A stretch of 64,000 nucleotides of DNA from Naasia lichenicola (GTDB lineage: Bacteria > Actinomycetota > Actinomycetes > Actinomycetales > Microbacteriaceae): assembly GCF_004801885.1 (NCBI RefSeq), contig NZ_SSSM01000004.1, forward strand, positions 1 to 64,000, in the 5' to 3' direction. The notes under the pieces were generated by a model. That model was given only the letters and a program-made list of their open reading frames with translations, ran no database searches and had not been told where the DNA came from. A program made the position numbers and the translations under genes. This document shows positions 8,941 through 17,675 of this stretch, in pieces. How positions within the stretch are numbered: the stretch's first letter is position 1; every line of letters starts with the position of its first letter.

Positions 8941-9330
8941 ATGCAGACGGACCAGAGGGAGCGCACCACCGCGGCGCGCCATCGCGAGGCGACGGGCTAC
9001 GAGCCGCAGGCGGCGGCGTCCGGATGGTGGCGAACCCTGCGCAGCGGGATCTCCGTCGCCGTCGCCGGCAGCGCCCTGGCCTTCGGGCTGTATCTCGGGA
9101 TGACGGGGCCGCTCGTCTCTCCCGTCGCCTCCACCGCTGTCGACGCGTCAGCCCCCGTCGCGGGCGCAGCGGGCGGCGCGGCCGCCGACGCAGCGATTCC
9201 CGAGGCCGCCGATCAGGCGACGACGGATGGGTCGGCAACGACTCAGGCACCCGGACGCGATGACGACGACGGACGGATGCAGCTCGCCGACGATCGAGGC
9301 GACCGCCATCACGGCGGTGGCGGACGGTGA
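8941..9330 (+). CDS. Small single-pass membrane protein of unknown function
   Basis: 129 aa, with a GAGGAG Shine-Dalgarno before ATG 8941. A polar N-terminus is followed by one transmembrane segment (about 36-60, GISVAVAGSALAFGLYLG). The rest is an Ala/Asp/Gly-rich low-complexity tail ending in a His/Gly run (RHHGGGG). It overlaps the flavocytochrome gene by GTGA, so the two are very likely made together. It may be an electron-transfer partner or assembly factor (inference). No known domain recognised. Confidence 0.6.
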   Translation: MQTDQRERTTAARHREATGYEPQAAASGWWRTLRSGISVAVAGSALAFGLYLGMTGPLVSPVASTAVDASAPVAGAAGGAAADAAIPEAADQATTDGSATTQAPGRDDDDGRMQLADDRGDRHHGGGGR

Positions 9331-10694
9331 GCGCCTTCGACGGTCGCAGCGCAGTGCGCGACGGACGATCCGCCGCCGCGTCGGCACGGCCCGGACGGCG
9401 GATGTCGCCCGGCGCCCTGCTGACGCTGATCGGCACGGGGGCCGCCACCGCCGCGGCGCTGGGCTTCATCGGCGCTCCGACGCCGATGAGGCTCGACATT
9501 CCGCTCATCGCCCACCTCGCGGGCCTGCTCGCCGGCTACGGCGTCGTCGTCATGGTCGCTCTCATGTCACGGGTTCCGGCGCTCGAGCGCGGCGTCGGCG
9601 CGGACCGCATGGCACGGTGGCACGGTTGGGGCGGTCGCCTGGTGATCGCGCTCATCCTCATCCACGGGATCGCTGCCACGATCGGCTGGATGCAGCTGCG
9701 GGGCCTGGACGCCCTGAGCGCGATGGTCGAGGTGATCGGCTTGCCGTGGATCGGCGCCGCGACGGTGGCATCAGTGATGCTGCTGGGAATCGGCTACGCC
9801 TCGATGCGCGCCGCTCGCCGCAAGCTCGGCTACGAGAACTGGCATCTGATCCACCTCGCGACCTACGTGGCGATCGGGCTGTCCTTCCCCCACGAGCTCG
9901 CCGGCCCGGACCTCGCGGGCATCCCCGTCTTCCAGGTGTTCTGGAGCCTGCTCTACACCATCAGCTTCGGCCTCCTCCTCCGCTACCGGGTGCTGGAGCC
10001 GCTGCTGCAGTTCCTGCGCCACCGCATGCGAGTGGAACGGGTCGTCACCGAGGCGGACGGGGTCACCAGCATCGTCATCCGGGGTCGCCATCTGCCGGAG
10101 CTCCAAGCGGAATCCGGACAGTTCTTCCGATGGCGCTTCCTGACCCGGACGGGCTGGCGGGCGGCCAACCCGTTCTCCCTGTCAGCGCCGCCCAGCGAGC
10201 ATCACCTCCGCCTGACCGTGAAAGCGGTCGGCGAGAGCACCCGCGCCATTCAGACCATGAAGGTAGGCACCCGGGTCTTCGCCGAAGGCCCCTACGGCGC
10301 GATGACCGAGCATCGCCGCACCGGCTCGGGAGTGCTCCTCATCGCCGGCGGGGTGGGCATCACCCCGATGAGGGCCCTGTTCGAGAGCCTCGATATCGAC
10401 GGCGACCAGCTGACGCTGCTCTATCGCGCTTCGAATGAGGCCGAGATCATCTTCCGAGACGAGCTCGAGGAGATCGCGATCCATCGGGGAGCGCACCTCA
10501 TCTACGTGCTCGGTCCGTCGGCCGATCCGGCGAACGCCATGTCGGGCCGCAACCTCGCGGGATGGGTGCCGGACCTGGCCGATCGGGACGTCTACATGTG
10601 CGCCTCGCCACGATTCTCGGAAGCCGCTCGTGCTGGGCTTCGAGAGGCCGGGGTGAGCGCCAGTCGGGTGCATCAGGAGGAGTTCGCGTTCTAG
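9327..10694 (+). CDS. Ferric-reductase-like transmembrane flavocytochrome (FNR-type FAD/NAD domain)
   Basis: GTG start in a GTGA overlap; 455 aa. The N-terminal half has about six helices with heme-type histidines in RWHGWGGRLVIALILIHG and NWHLIHLATYV, the ferric reductase/NADPH oxidase b-type layout. The C-terminal half is an FNR module: FRWRFLT and NPFSLSAPP for FAD, GGVGITPMRAL for the NAD(P) pyrophosphate, and CASPRF near the end. It passes electrons from NAD(P)H through FAD and heme across the membrane to an acceptor (Fe3+, or a periplasmic flavin or heme protein). Confidence 0.8.
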   Translation: MSAFDGRSAVRDGRSAAASARPGRRMSPGALLTLIGTGAATAAALGFIGAPTPMRLDIPLIAHLAGLLAGYGVVVMVALMSRVPALERGVGADRMARWHGWGGRLVIALILIHGIAATIGWMQLRGLDALSAMVEVIGLPWIGAATVASVMLLGIGYASMRAARRKLGYENWHLIHLATYVAIGLSFPHELAGPDLAGIPVFQVFWSLLYTISFGLLLRYRVLEPLLQFLRHRMRVERVVTEADGVTSIVIRGRHLPELQAESGQFFRWRFLTRTGWRAANPFSLSAPPSEHHLRLTVKAVGESTRAIQTMKVGTRVFAEGPYGAMTEHRRTGSGVLLIAGGVGITPMRALFESLDIDGDQLTLLYRASNEAEIIFRDELEEIAIHRGAHLIYVLGPSADPANAMSGRNLAGWVPDLADRDVYMCASPRFSEAARAGLREAGVSASRVHQEEFAF

Positions 10695-10888
10695 CGCGGA
10701 CATCGAAGACTCCTGGGCTCGTGCACCCCGGGACATGAATCCGGTCACACGGTCGCGACGTCGATGGGGCGAGCACGTCTCCATTCCAGCCGTTCAGCTG
10801 GTCGGCGCACTGCCGTGCGCACTTGGCCGACTCGGACGAGCAGGCCGCCGCATCGAGCGGGATGCGGCGGCCCTTGTCGATCGGGCAA

Positions 10889-12463
10889 CTAGCTCGTGAA
10901 GCCGATGTCCTCCATGTGCAGGCTCAGGGTGGGAGTGATGACCGATCCCGTCACGTTCTTGTTCATGAGGTAGTTGATGGTCTCGTAGTGTGTGAACACC
11001 AGAGGTGCATCCTCTGAGACGATGCCGCGGATCTGGGTGTACAGATCCATCCGCGCATCCACGTCATCGCTGGCGGCCGCCTGGTCGATGAGCGCATCCA
11101 CGTCGGGGTTGGAGTACCCGGTCGTGTTGATCGGGCCACCGGACTTGATGACCAGAGAGTAGAAGTTGTCCGGATCGATGGTCCGCTCCTGATAGGCGCT
11201 CGTCATCTGATAGTTGAGCGAGCTGTAGTCGTCGTACCAGGCGGAGACGTCGACCGCGTTGATCGTCATGTCGATGCCGATCGCCTTCAGCTCGTCGCGG
11301 ATGACCTGTCCGGTCTTCAGCAGCTCCGGATAGTCCGAGAGGCCCAGGTACTCGACGCTCAGTCCGTCCGGGTATCCGGCCTGGGCGAGCAGGTCCTTCG
11401 CCTTGTCGACGTCCGTCTCGGCGCCGAAGATGTTGCTGTCGTCGTACCAGCTGGATCCGGTCGGGACCTCTTCGAGCCCGTCCTCACCCGTGCCGAGGTA
11501 GGCGACGTCCTTGATGTCGTCCCGGCTGATCGCGAGAGCGACTGCCTGGCGGACCAGCGGGTCGTCGAACGGCGCGACCGTCGTGTTGAGTGCGAGGAAG
11601 TCGGGGATTCCGGCTGTCGCGCTCGTGACGTAGGTGAACCGCGAGTCCTTGCTCAGTGTGCTGACCTGCTGCAGCGGCACGGCATCCGACCAGTCGATCT
11701 CGCCGGCGGACAGGGCGTCGATGCGGCTCTGGTCGTTGGCGAGGAAGCTGAACGTGATGGTGTCGAGGTGCGGCTTGTCGGCCTTGAAGTAGTCCGGGTT
11801 CTTCTTGACGGTGATGTGGTCGCCCTGCACCCATTCGACGAAGATGAACGGTCCCGTGCCGACCGGCTCGCGGGCGGGGTCAGTGCTCTCGATCGCCTTC
11901 TGGTTCACGATCTCGCCGTTCGTGGCGAGGTTGGTGAGGAACGGACCGAAGGGCGCCTTGAGGTGGAACACGACGGTGGTGTCGTCGACGGCCTCGACCG
12001 AGTCGATCTGCTCGTACAGGCCGGCGTACGCGCTGGCCGTATCGGGGTTGAGGATGCGGTCGAACGTGTAGACCACATCGGCGGAGGTGAACTTCTCGCC
12101 GTTGTGGAAGGTCGCGTTGTCGACGAGCGTGAACGTCCACGTGGTCGGATCGGTCTGCTCCCACTTCGTCGCCAGGTCGGGCACGAACTCGCCCGACTCG
12201 TCGAGGTCGATGAGCTTGGAGAAGATGCCCTCGTACACCTGCGCGCCGGTGTAGATGGAGGAGGTGGCCGGATCGAGCACGTCCGGCTCGCCGCTCAGTG
12301 CGGCGCGCAGGTCGCCGCCGTCCACGATGGCGCCGCTTCCTGAACCGGTGCTGGAGGTGCCCGACGAGCTGCAGCCGGACAGGAGGAGCGCGGCGGCGAG
12401 AGCCGCGGCGCCGAGCGGTATTCCGAGCCGGGCCAGCCGGCGTGATCGGTGCTGTGTGTGCAT
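10889..12463 (-). CDS. Opp/Dpp-type ABC transporter substrate-binding lipoprotein (SBP family 5)
   Basis: 524 aa from ATG 12463. A basic N-terminus, hydrophobic stretch and lipobox LLLSGC (Cys31) mark a lipoprotein. The body is SBP_bac_5: FEGIFSKLIDLDE-like opening, GEKFTSADVVYTFDRIL, FHLKAPFGPFLTNLA, VGTGPFIFVEW and the hinge region up to YETINYLM. These proteins capture peptides, opines, nickel chelates or other amides outside the cell. It is the last gene of the leftward operon and lies behind the alpha/beta hydrolase, an unusual position, since SBPs are normally encoded first. Confidence 0.9.
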   Translation of the reverse strand: MHTQHRSRRLARLGIPLGAAALAAALLLSGCSSSGTSSTGSGSGAIVDGGDLRAALSGEPDVLDPATSSIYTGAQVYEGIFSKLIDLDESGEFVPDLATKWEQTDPTTWTFTLVDNATFHNGEKFTSADVVYTFDRILNPDTASAYAGLYEQIDSVEAVDDTTVVFHLKAPFGPFLTNLATNGEIVNQKAIESTDPAREPVGTGPFIFVEWVQGDHITVKKNPDYFKADKPHLDTITFSFLANDQSRIDALSAGEIDWSDAVPLQQVSTLSKDSRFTYVTSATAGIPDFLALNTTVAPFDDPLVRQAVALAISRDDIKDVAYLGTGEDGLEEVPTGSSWYDDSNIFGAETDVDKAKDLLAQAGYPDGLSVEYLGLSDYPELLKTGQVIRDELKAIGIDMTINAVDVSAWYDDYSSLNYQMTSAYQERTIDPDNFYSLVIKSGGPINTTGYSNPDVDALIDQAAASDDVDARMDLYTQIRGIVSEDAPLVFTHYETINYLMNKNVTGSVITPTLSLHMEDIGFTS

Positions 12464-12485
12464 GTGAGTGCTTTCTTGGTGGGGT

Positions 12486-13289
12486 CTAGCGCGAGGAGGT
12501 GCGGACGAAATCGAGGAACGCGGCGTTGAAGGGGTCGGGGCTCTCCCACAGGCAGGCGTGGCCGCCGGGAACGGTCCCCCACGCGGATCCCGGCAGGGCT
12601 TCGTGCAGACGACGCGAGAGTCGGACGGGAATGAGGATGTCCTCCTCACCCGCGAGCACGAAGGTGGGGACCGTGATCGCGGAGAGACGATCCATCGCGT
12701 CGTGGGTCTGGATGACGTGCAGCTGGGACAGATAGGCCTCGAGCGTCATGTCGAGCGCGGCCATGCCCTCGGCGAACTCGGCTGCATCCTCGGGACGCTC
12801 CTCGAAGAACGGGCCGGTGAACGCCCAGAGCGACACATCCCGCATCACGAACGGCACATCGACGACCGTTGCGAGGTCGGCCCAGAAGCCGAACATCTGC
12901 AGGCAGAACGCGTCGGGCGTGCCGTAGGTGCAGGCGAAGGTCGCCGAGACGAGATCCGTGCCGTAGTTGATCGCGTACTCCTCGGCGATCATTCCGCCCA
13001 TCGAGACGCCCATGAGATGGAAGCCGGTGATGCCGAGCTCGTCGACGAGCGCCTTGGCGTCGTCGGCCAGCATGCGGGATGTGTACGGCCCGACCGGCTT
13101 GTCGCTGGCGCCGATGCCGCGATTGTCGAACCGCAGCACGCGATATCCGGCCTCGAGGAAGGCGGGCACCTGGAAGTCCCACGACTCGAGCGCATCGGCG
13201 AGGCCGTTGATGAGCACGATGGTCTCTGCGTCTTCCGGGCCTTCGAGCAGGTAGTTGAGGGTGATGCCGTTGACGTGGGCGGTGGGCAT
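12486..13289 (-). CDS. Alpha/beta hydrolase (PcaD/enol-lactonase-like)
   Basis: 267 aa. The oxyanion region INGLADALESW and RFDNRGIGASD are followed by the nucleophile elbow GVSMGG (Ser in the centre). The acid residue is expected at LAGEEDILIP and the catalytic His in PGGHACLWESP. This is the canonical order of the family. It stands 10 bp after the second ATPase gene and just before the SBP gene, so it probably hydrolyses the imported compound or an intermediate. No signal peptide; cytosolic. Confidence 0.85.
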   Translation of the reverse strand: MPTAHVNGITLNYLLEGPEDAETIVLINGLADALESWDFQVPAFLEAGYRVLRFDNRGIGASDKPVGPYTSRMLADDAKALVDELGITGFHLMGVSMGGMIAEEYAINYGTDLVSATFACTYGTPDAFCLQMFGFWADLATVVDVPFVMRDVSLWAFTGPFFEERPEDAAEFAEGMAALDMTLEAYLSQLHVIQTHDAMDRLSAITVPTFVLAGEEDILIPVRLSRRLHEALPGSAWGTVPGGHACLWESPDPFNAAFLDFVRTSSR

Positions 13290-13299
13290 TGCGGTGCTC

Positions 13300-14139
13300 C
13301 TAGTTCTCTGGGGTGGGGGCCGGTGCGGCTATGGGGATGGCTGCGAGCAGGGTTCGGGTGTAGTCGTGCGTGGGGCGGCGCATCACCTGATCGACGTCTC
13401 CGGTCTCGACCACTACGCCGTGATAGAGGACGGCGATGCGGTCGCTGACGTGCTCGACGACGCCGAGGTCGTGCGTGATGAAGACCGAGGCCACGCCCAG
13501 GTCGTTCTGCAGATCCATGAACAGGTTGAGGATCTGCGCCTGCACGCTGACATCGAGGGCGCTCACCGGCTCGTCGGCGATGATCAGGTCGGGCTCGCTG
13601 GCCAGCGCCGCCGCTATGCCGACGCGCTGCCGTTGCCCGCCGGACAGGCTGCCGGGCAGGCGCGAGGCGAAGTCGGGGTTGAGCCCGACACGGTCGAAGA
13701 GGTCGAGTACCCGGCGATCGCGGTCCGCCGGGGTGCCGATGCGGTAGCTGTCCAGCGACTCCCGCACACTGCGCCCGACGGTCCACCGTGGGTCGAGACT
13801 GCCGTATGGGTCCTGGAAGACGGGCTGCACCCGACGGCGCACCGAGGACAGGGCACGCGGTCCGAGGCCCGCGATGTCCTGGCCGTCGAAGACGACGCGG
13901 CCGGAATCGGGCTTGGTGAGGCCGAGGATGCACCGGCCGAGCGTGCTCTTGCCGCTTCCCGACTCCCCCACGATGCCCAGGGTCTGACCCTTCTCGACCG
14001 TGATCGAGACGTCGTCGAGCGCGTGCACACGGCGGCGAGCCCACGGCGGACCTCCGGTGTAGAAGGTCTTGCTGAGGCCCTCGACCCGCAGCAGCTGATT
14101 TCCGGGGCTGCTCGCTGACCCATTCCCTCGATCGGTCAC
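13300..14139 (-). CDS. Opp/Dpp ABC transporter ATP-binding protein (OppF/DppF type)
   Basis: 279 aa from the GTG at 14139, overlapping the previous stop (GTGA). Walker A is GESGSGKS, the Q-loop is PVFQDPYGSLDPR, the signature is LSGGQRQR, Walker B is LIIADEPVSALD and the H-loop is FITHDLGVV. The C-terminal THDYTRTLLAAIP is the typical oligopeptide_ABC tail. It energises the permease pair encoded upstream, together with the OppD-like ATPase. Confidence 0.9.
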   Translation of the reverse strand: MTDRGNGSASSPGNQLLRVEGLSKTFYTGGPPWARRRVHALDDVSITVEKGQTLGIVGESGSGKSTLGRCILGLTKPDSGRVVFDGQDIAGLGPRALSSVRRRVQPVFQDPYGSLDPRWTVGRSVRESLDSYRIGTPADRDRRVLDLFDRVGLNPDFASRLPGSLSGGQRQRVGIAAALASEPDLIIADEPVSALDVSVQAQILNLFMDLQNDLGVASVFITHDLGVVEHVSDRIAVLYHGVVVETGDVDQVMRRPTHDYTRTLLAAIPIAAPAPTPEN

Positions 14140-15032
14140 TGTGCCGCCTCCGCTTCTGCGACGGCTTCCGATTCGTGCAGGCTCTCGACGCTCCACTGGG
14201 CGGGGACGACGGGCAGCCGGGTGCCCCGCGCGACCCGGTTGGGCGATGCCGCGAGGAGCGCGCGCGTGTACGGATGGGTCGGCCGGGCGAACAGCTCGTG
14301 GGCTGTGCCGACCTCGAGCAGCCGACCGGCGTACATCACGCCGACCCGGTCGCAGACCTGCGCGACCACGCCGAGGTCGTGCGTGATGAGCAGCACGGTG
14401 GTTCCATGATCGCGTCGGAGACGGTCGATGAGCTGCAGGATCTGGGCCTGGATGGTGACGTCGAGCGCCGTCGCCGGCTCGTCGGCGATCAGCAGCTGGG
14501 GGTTGTTGGCGAGCGCGGCGGCGATGACGATGCGCTGACGCATCCCGCCTGAGAGCCGGTGCGGGGCGTCGCCATAGCGACTGGCGGCATCGGGGATGCC
14601 GACCTCGGTCATCAGCGCGATCGCCTGCTCCCTGGCCGCGCGTCGGCCGATCGCGCGATGGGCGCGGATCGTCTCGGCGATCTGGTCTCCGACGGGCCAT
14701 GTCGGGTCGAGGCTGGCGGAGGCATCCTGGAAGATCATCGCGACCTCGTCCCCGCGCAGCGCACGCAGGTCGGATTCGCTGAGGCCGAGCACGTCGCGGT
14801 CGTTGACCCGCACGTGGCCGCGAACTGTCGCGGACGACGGCAGGAGTCCAAGGACGGTGTTCGCCAGGGTGCTCTTGCCGGAGCCGCTCTCGCCCACGAT
14901 CCCGAAGATCTCGCCGCGACGCAGGGAGAGGGAGACGCCATCCACTGCCGGAGCGGAGGCCGTCGGCCCATCGCTCCGGAAGGCGACCGAGACGTCTGTG
15001 AAGTCGAGCACGGAGTCCGATGCCGTGGTCAT
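14136..15032 (-). CDS. Opp/Dpp ABC transporter ATP-binding protein (OppD/DppD type)
   Basis: 298 aa. Walker A GESGSGKS, Q-loop MIFQDASASLDPTWPVG, signature LSGGMRQR, Walker B LLIADEPATALDVT and LLITHDLGVVAQVCDRVGVMYAGR are present, followed by PTHPYTRALLAA. It is the first of two tandem ATPases of a heteromeric peptide-type importer. ATGA/GTGA overlaps on both sides indicate tight translational coupling. Confidence 0.9.
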   Translation of the reverse strand: MTTASDSVLDFTDVSVAFRSDGPTASAPAVDGVSLSLRRGEIFGIVGESGSGKSTLANTVLGLLPSSATVRGHVRVNDRDVLGLSESDLRALRGDEVAMIFQDASASLDPTWPVGDQIAETIRAHRAIGRRAAREQAIALMTEVGIPDAASRYGDAPHRLSGGMRQRIVIAAALANNPQLLIADEPATALDVTIQAQILQLIDRLRRDHGTTVLLITHDLGVVAQVCDRVGVMYAGRLLEVGTAHELFARPTHPYTRALLAASPNRVARGTRLPVVPAQWSVESLHESEAVAEAEAAQ

Positions 15033-15901
15033 TCGGCCACCCCCTCAGGATCGAAGGAGCGTCGCAGACCCTCACCGAGCAGCGTGAAGCAGAGGACGGC
15101 GACCACGATGGCGAGACCGGGGAAGATCTCGACCCACGGCGCCTGGAGCAGCACGTCTCTGCCGTCGGAGAGCATTCCGCCGAGCGACGGGGTGGGCGGC
15201 TGGGTGCCGAGGCCGAGGAAGCTCAGGCCCGCCTCGAGCTGGAGCGCGAACGCGGCGAGCACCGACGCTTGCACGATGACAGGGCCGAGGGCGTTGGGAG
15301 CGATGTGACCGATCAGCACCCTGAAGTGACTGGAGCCGCGCGCCCGCGCACCCGCGACGTAGTCGTTGCGGGTCACGATCAGGGCGCTCGTGCGCATCAC
15401 GCGAGCCAGGATCGGCAGGTAGATGACCGCGATCGCGATCGCCGCGACGACGCTGCCCGGGCCGAGGATGGCGATGAAGGTGATCGCGAGCAGCATGGCC
15501 GGCAGCACGAGGATCATGTCGAGAACACGGGAGATCGCGGTATCCACCCAGCGGCCGAAGTAGCCGGCGAGCAGGCCGAGAGGGACGGCGATGATCATCG
15601 ACGCGAGGACCGCCGAGATCGACACCGCCAGGCTGGTTCGCAGGCCGTAGATCACCCGGCTCAGCACGTCGCGGCCGAGGGCGTCGGAGCCGAACGGATG
15701 GGCGAGACTCGGGGCGCCGAGCACCTCGTCGACGACGACGGACTCGGGATCGTGCGGCGCGATGAGCGGCGCTGCGATGGCGATGAGCACGAGCACGCCG
15801 AGCACGATCGCCCCAGAGATCAGCAGTCGGGTGGAGGTGCGTCGCTTCGCGGGCCGATGGCTGACTGCGGTGGCGGCCACGAGCGGTGCCTGGGCGGTCA
15901 T
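15029..15901 (-). CDS. Opp/Dpp ABC transporter permease (OppC/DppC type)
   Basis: 290 aa from ATG 15901; the open frame continues far upstream but overlaps the other permease. An N-terminal helix is followed by the OppC_N region (IAPHDPESV, HPFGSDALGRDVLSRVIYG). Then come five more helices with the EAA loop (AGARARGSSHFRVLIGHIAPN). LSFLGLGTQPPTPSLGGML is diagnostic of the family. It forms the channel with the OppB-like protein. ATGA overlaps on both sides. Confidence 0.9.
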   Translation of the reverse strand: MTAQAPLVAATAVSHRPAKRRTSTRLLISGAIVLGVLVLIAIAAPLIAPHDPESVVVDEVLGAPSLAHPFGSDALGRDVLSRVIYGLRTSLAVSISAVLASMIIAVPLGLLAGYFGRWVDTAISRVLDMILVLPAMLLAITFIAILGPGSVVAAIAIAVIYLPILARVMRTSALIVTRNDYVAGARARGSSHFRVLIGHIAPNALGPVIVQASVLAAFALQLEAGLSFLGLGTQPPTPSLGGMLSDGRDVLLQAPWVEIFPGLAIVVAVLCFTLLGEGLRRSFDPEGVAE

Positions 15902-16857
15902 GTCGCCGCTCCGTCCGCGACTCGGGGATCGAGCCATCCAACGATCAGATCCGTGACGAGCGAGACCATGATGAACGTGGTCGCGATCGCGAGCACGCCG
16001 ATCTGGACCGTCGGGTAGTTGCGCTGGGTGATGGCGGTCACCACGAGGCGCCCGACCCCGGGCAGCGCGAAGAGCTGCTCGACGATGATCGCGCCGCCGA
16101 GCAGCACGCCGACCTGGATGCCGATCACGGTGACGATGGCGGGCGCGGCGTTGCGCAGCGCGTGACCGGCGACGATGCGACGGGTGCGGATGCCCTTCGC
16201 CCGCAGGAACGTCACGAACGGGCGGTCGAGCACGGAGGTCACCGCGGCCCGCGTCGTGCGCAGGATGTAGGCGGCCTCGCCGATCGCGAGTGTGAGCACC
16301 GGAAGGATCATGTACCGGATGTTGCCGGCGGGGTCGTCGGCGAACGGCACGTAGCCCGATGGCGGCAGGATCACCAGGGTTCCGGCGAACACGAGGACCA
16401 GCAGGATGCCGAGCCAGAAGTCGGGAATGCTGATGCCGAAGACGACGAAGCCCTCCGTGAGCCGCTTCACCCACTTCCCGCCCGTCGCGGCCCGGACGCC
16501 GAGAGGCACGCCGATCAGCACGGCCAGCAGCATGGCGAGGCCGGCCAGCTCGAAGGTCACGGGCAGCCGCTGCGCGAGCAGGTCGGAGAGCGAGGCATGG
16601 CTCACGATGTCGGTGCCGAGGTCGCCGCGGAAGATGCCGCCGATGAAGTCGCCGTACTGGAGGAGCCACGACTGGTCGAGACCAAGCTGGTGACGCACCT
16701 GTTCCACGTTCTCGTCGGTGGCGCGGAAGCCGAGCATCGTGCGCACCGGATCGCCGGGAACGAGCCGGATGATGAGGAACACGATGATGCTCATCACGAA
16801 GAGCACCGGCACGGTGAGCGCCAGCCGGCGCAGGACGAAACCGAGGCGGGAGGTCAC
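15898..16857 (-). CDS. Opp/Dpp ABC transporter permease (OppB/DppB type)
   Basis: 319 aa, GTG start overlapping the regulator's stop. The N-terminus RLALTVPVLFVMSIIVFLIIRLVPGDP and later DLGTDIVSHASLSDLLAQRLPVTFELA are hallmark OppB/DppB segments. There are six helices and a cytoplasmic EAA loop (FLRAKGIRTRRIVAGHALRNAAP), and the protein ends with VGWLDPR. Confidence 0.9.
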   Translation of the reverse strand: MTSRLGFVLRRLALTVPVLFVMSIIVFLIIRLVPGDPVRTMLGFRATDENVEQVRHQLGLDQSWLLQYGDFIGGIFRGDLGTDIVSHASLSDLLAQRLPVTFELAGLAMLLAVLIGVPLGVRAATGGKWVKRLTEGFVVFGISIPDFWLGILLVLVFAGTLVILPPSGYVPFADDPAGNIRYMILPVLTLAIGEAAYILRTTRAAVTSVLDRPFVTFLRAKGIRTRRIVAGHALRNAAPAIVTVIGIQVGVLLGGAIIVEQLFALPGVGRLVVTAITQRNYPTVQIGVLAIATTFIMVSLVTDLIVGWLDPRVADGAAT

Positions 16858-17675
16858 GACGGATCTCCCGTCGGCTCGAGCTGAGCGCGCGCGACGAGGT
16901 CGCGGATCAGGTCCTCCGACAGGGTGAAGTGGTGGGCGGCGATGTCTGCGGCGAGCTCGCCGTCTCCGCCGATAACCGCGGCCACGAGCTCCTGGTGCTG
17001 GACGATGGCCTTCCTGCGCACCTCGTCGGTGTACGGCTCCGCGCCGAGGTTGAGGCTGACGCGCGCCCGGAGGTCCTCGGACAGCTCGACGAGGATCGGG
17101 TTCTGCGTCGCCTCGGCGATCGCGCGGTGCAGAGCGGAGTCCGCCTGGCGGGAAGCATCGTGATTGGGGGCCGCCAGGTAGGCGTTCAACGCCTTGGTGA
17201 TCGCCTGAGCGTCAGCGGGGGTGCAGCGCCTGGCCGCGGTGCGCGCGATCACCGGCTCGAGCAGGGTGCGGGCGTCGAAGAGCTTCTCGAACTCGTTCCA
17301 GGACGGCAGCAGGTGTCGACGCACGTGCTCCGCAGAGGTCGGCCCCCAGTCGGCGAGCACGAAGTAGCCGCCATTTCGCCCACGGCGCACGGCGAGGTAG
17401 CGCGACTCGGTGAGTTGCTTCAGTGCCTCTCGGACCGTTGTCCGCGAGACGCCGAGCATCCCCGCGATCGTTCGCTCGGGGGGAAGCTGCTGCCCGGGCA
17501 CGTAGACGCCGAGAGCGATGGCCGTGACGAGGCGGTCCACGACATCGTCGGCGATGTGGCGCGCGACGATGGGCTCGCTCAGCGGGCCCAGTGGGATGGA
17601 CGGGTCGATGGCGACCGTGGTCGGCGTCGAGGGTTCAGGCGTGGTCGTGCCGGAATCCGCAGTGGAGGTGCTCAC
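16854..17675 (-). CDS. GntR-family transcriptional regulator, FadR subfamily (FCD domain)
   Basis: 273 aa, GTG start overlapping the M20 gene stop. After a Ser/Thr-rich leader comes a winged helix (QLPPERTIAGMLGVSRTTVREALKQL, then a GGYFV wing). An all-helical FCD ligand domain follows (about 110-265), with FDARTLLEPVIARTAA and HRAIAEATQNPILVELSEDL. Position inside the operon suggests local control by the imported compound or its product. The 5-bp-arm inverted repeat just before the first gene (18965-18988) is a candidate operator. Confidence 0.85.
   Translation of the reverse strand: MSTSTADSGTTTPEPSTPTTVAIDPSIPLGPLSEPIVARHIADDVVDRLVTAIALGVYVPGQQLPPERTIAGMLGVSRTTVREALKQLTESRYLAVRRGRNGGYFVLADWGPTSAEHVRRHLLPSWNEFEKLFDARTLLEPVIARTAARRCTPADAQAITKALNAYLAAPNHDASRQADSALHRAIAEATQNPILVELSEDLRARVSLNLGAEPYTDEVRRKAIVQHQELVAAVIGGDGELAADIAAHHFTLSEDLIRDLVARAQLEPTGDPS

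Noticed and set aside
15886-16884. Long + strand ORF opposite the ABC permease genes
   Set aside because: His/Asp/Arg-rich low-complexity translation; the minus strand encodes a clear OppB/OppC permease.
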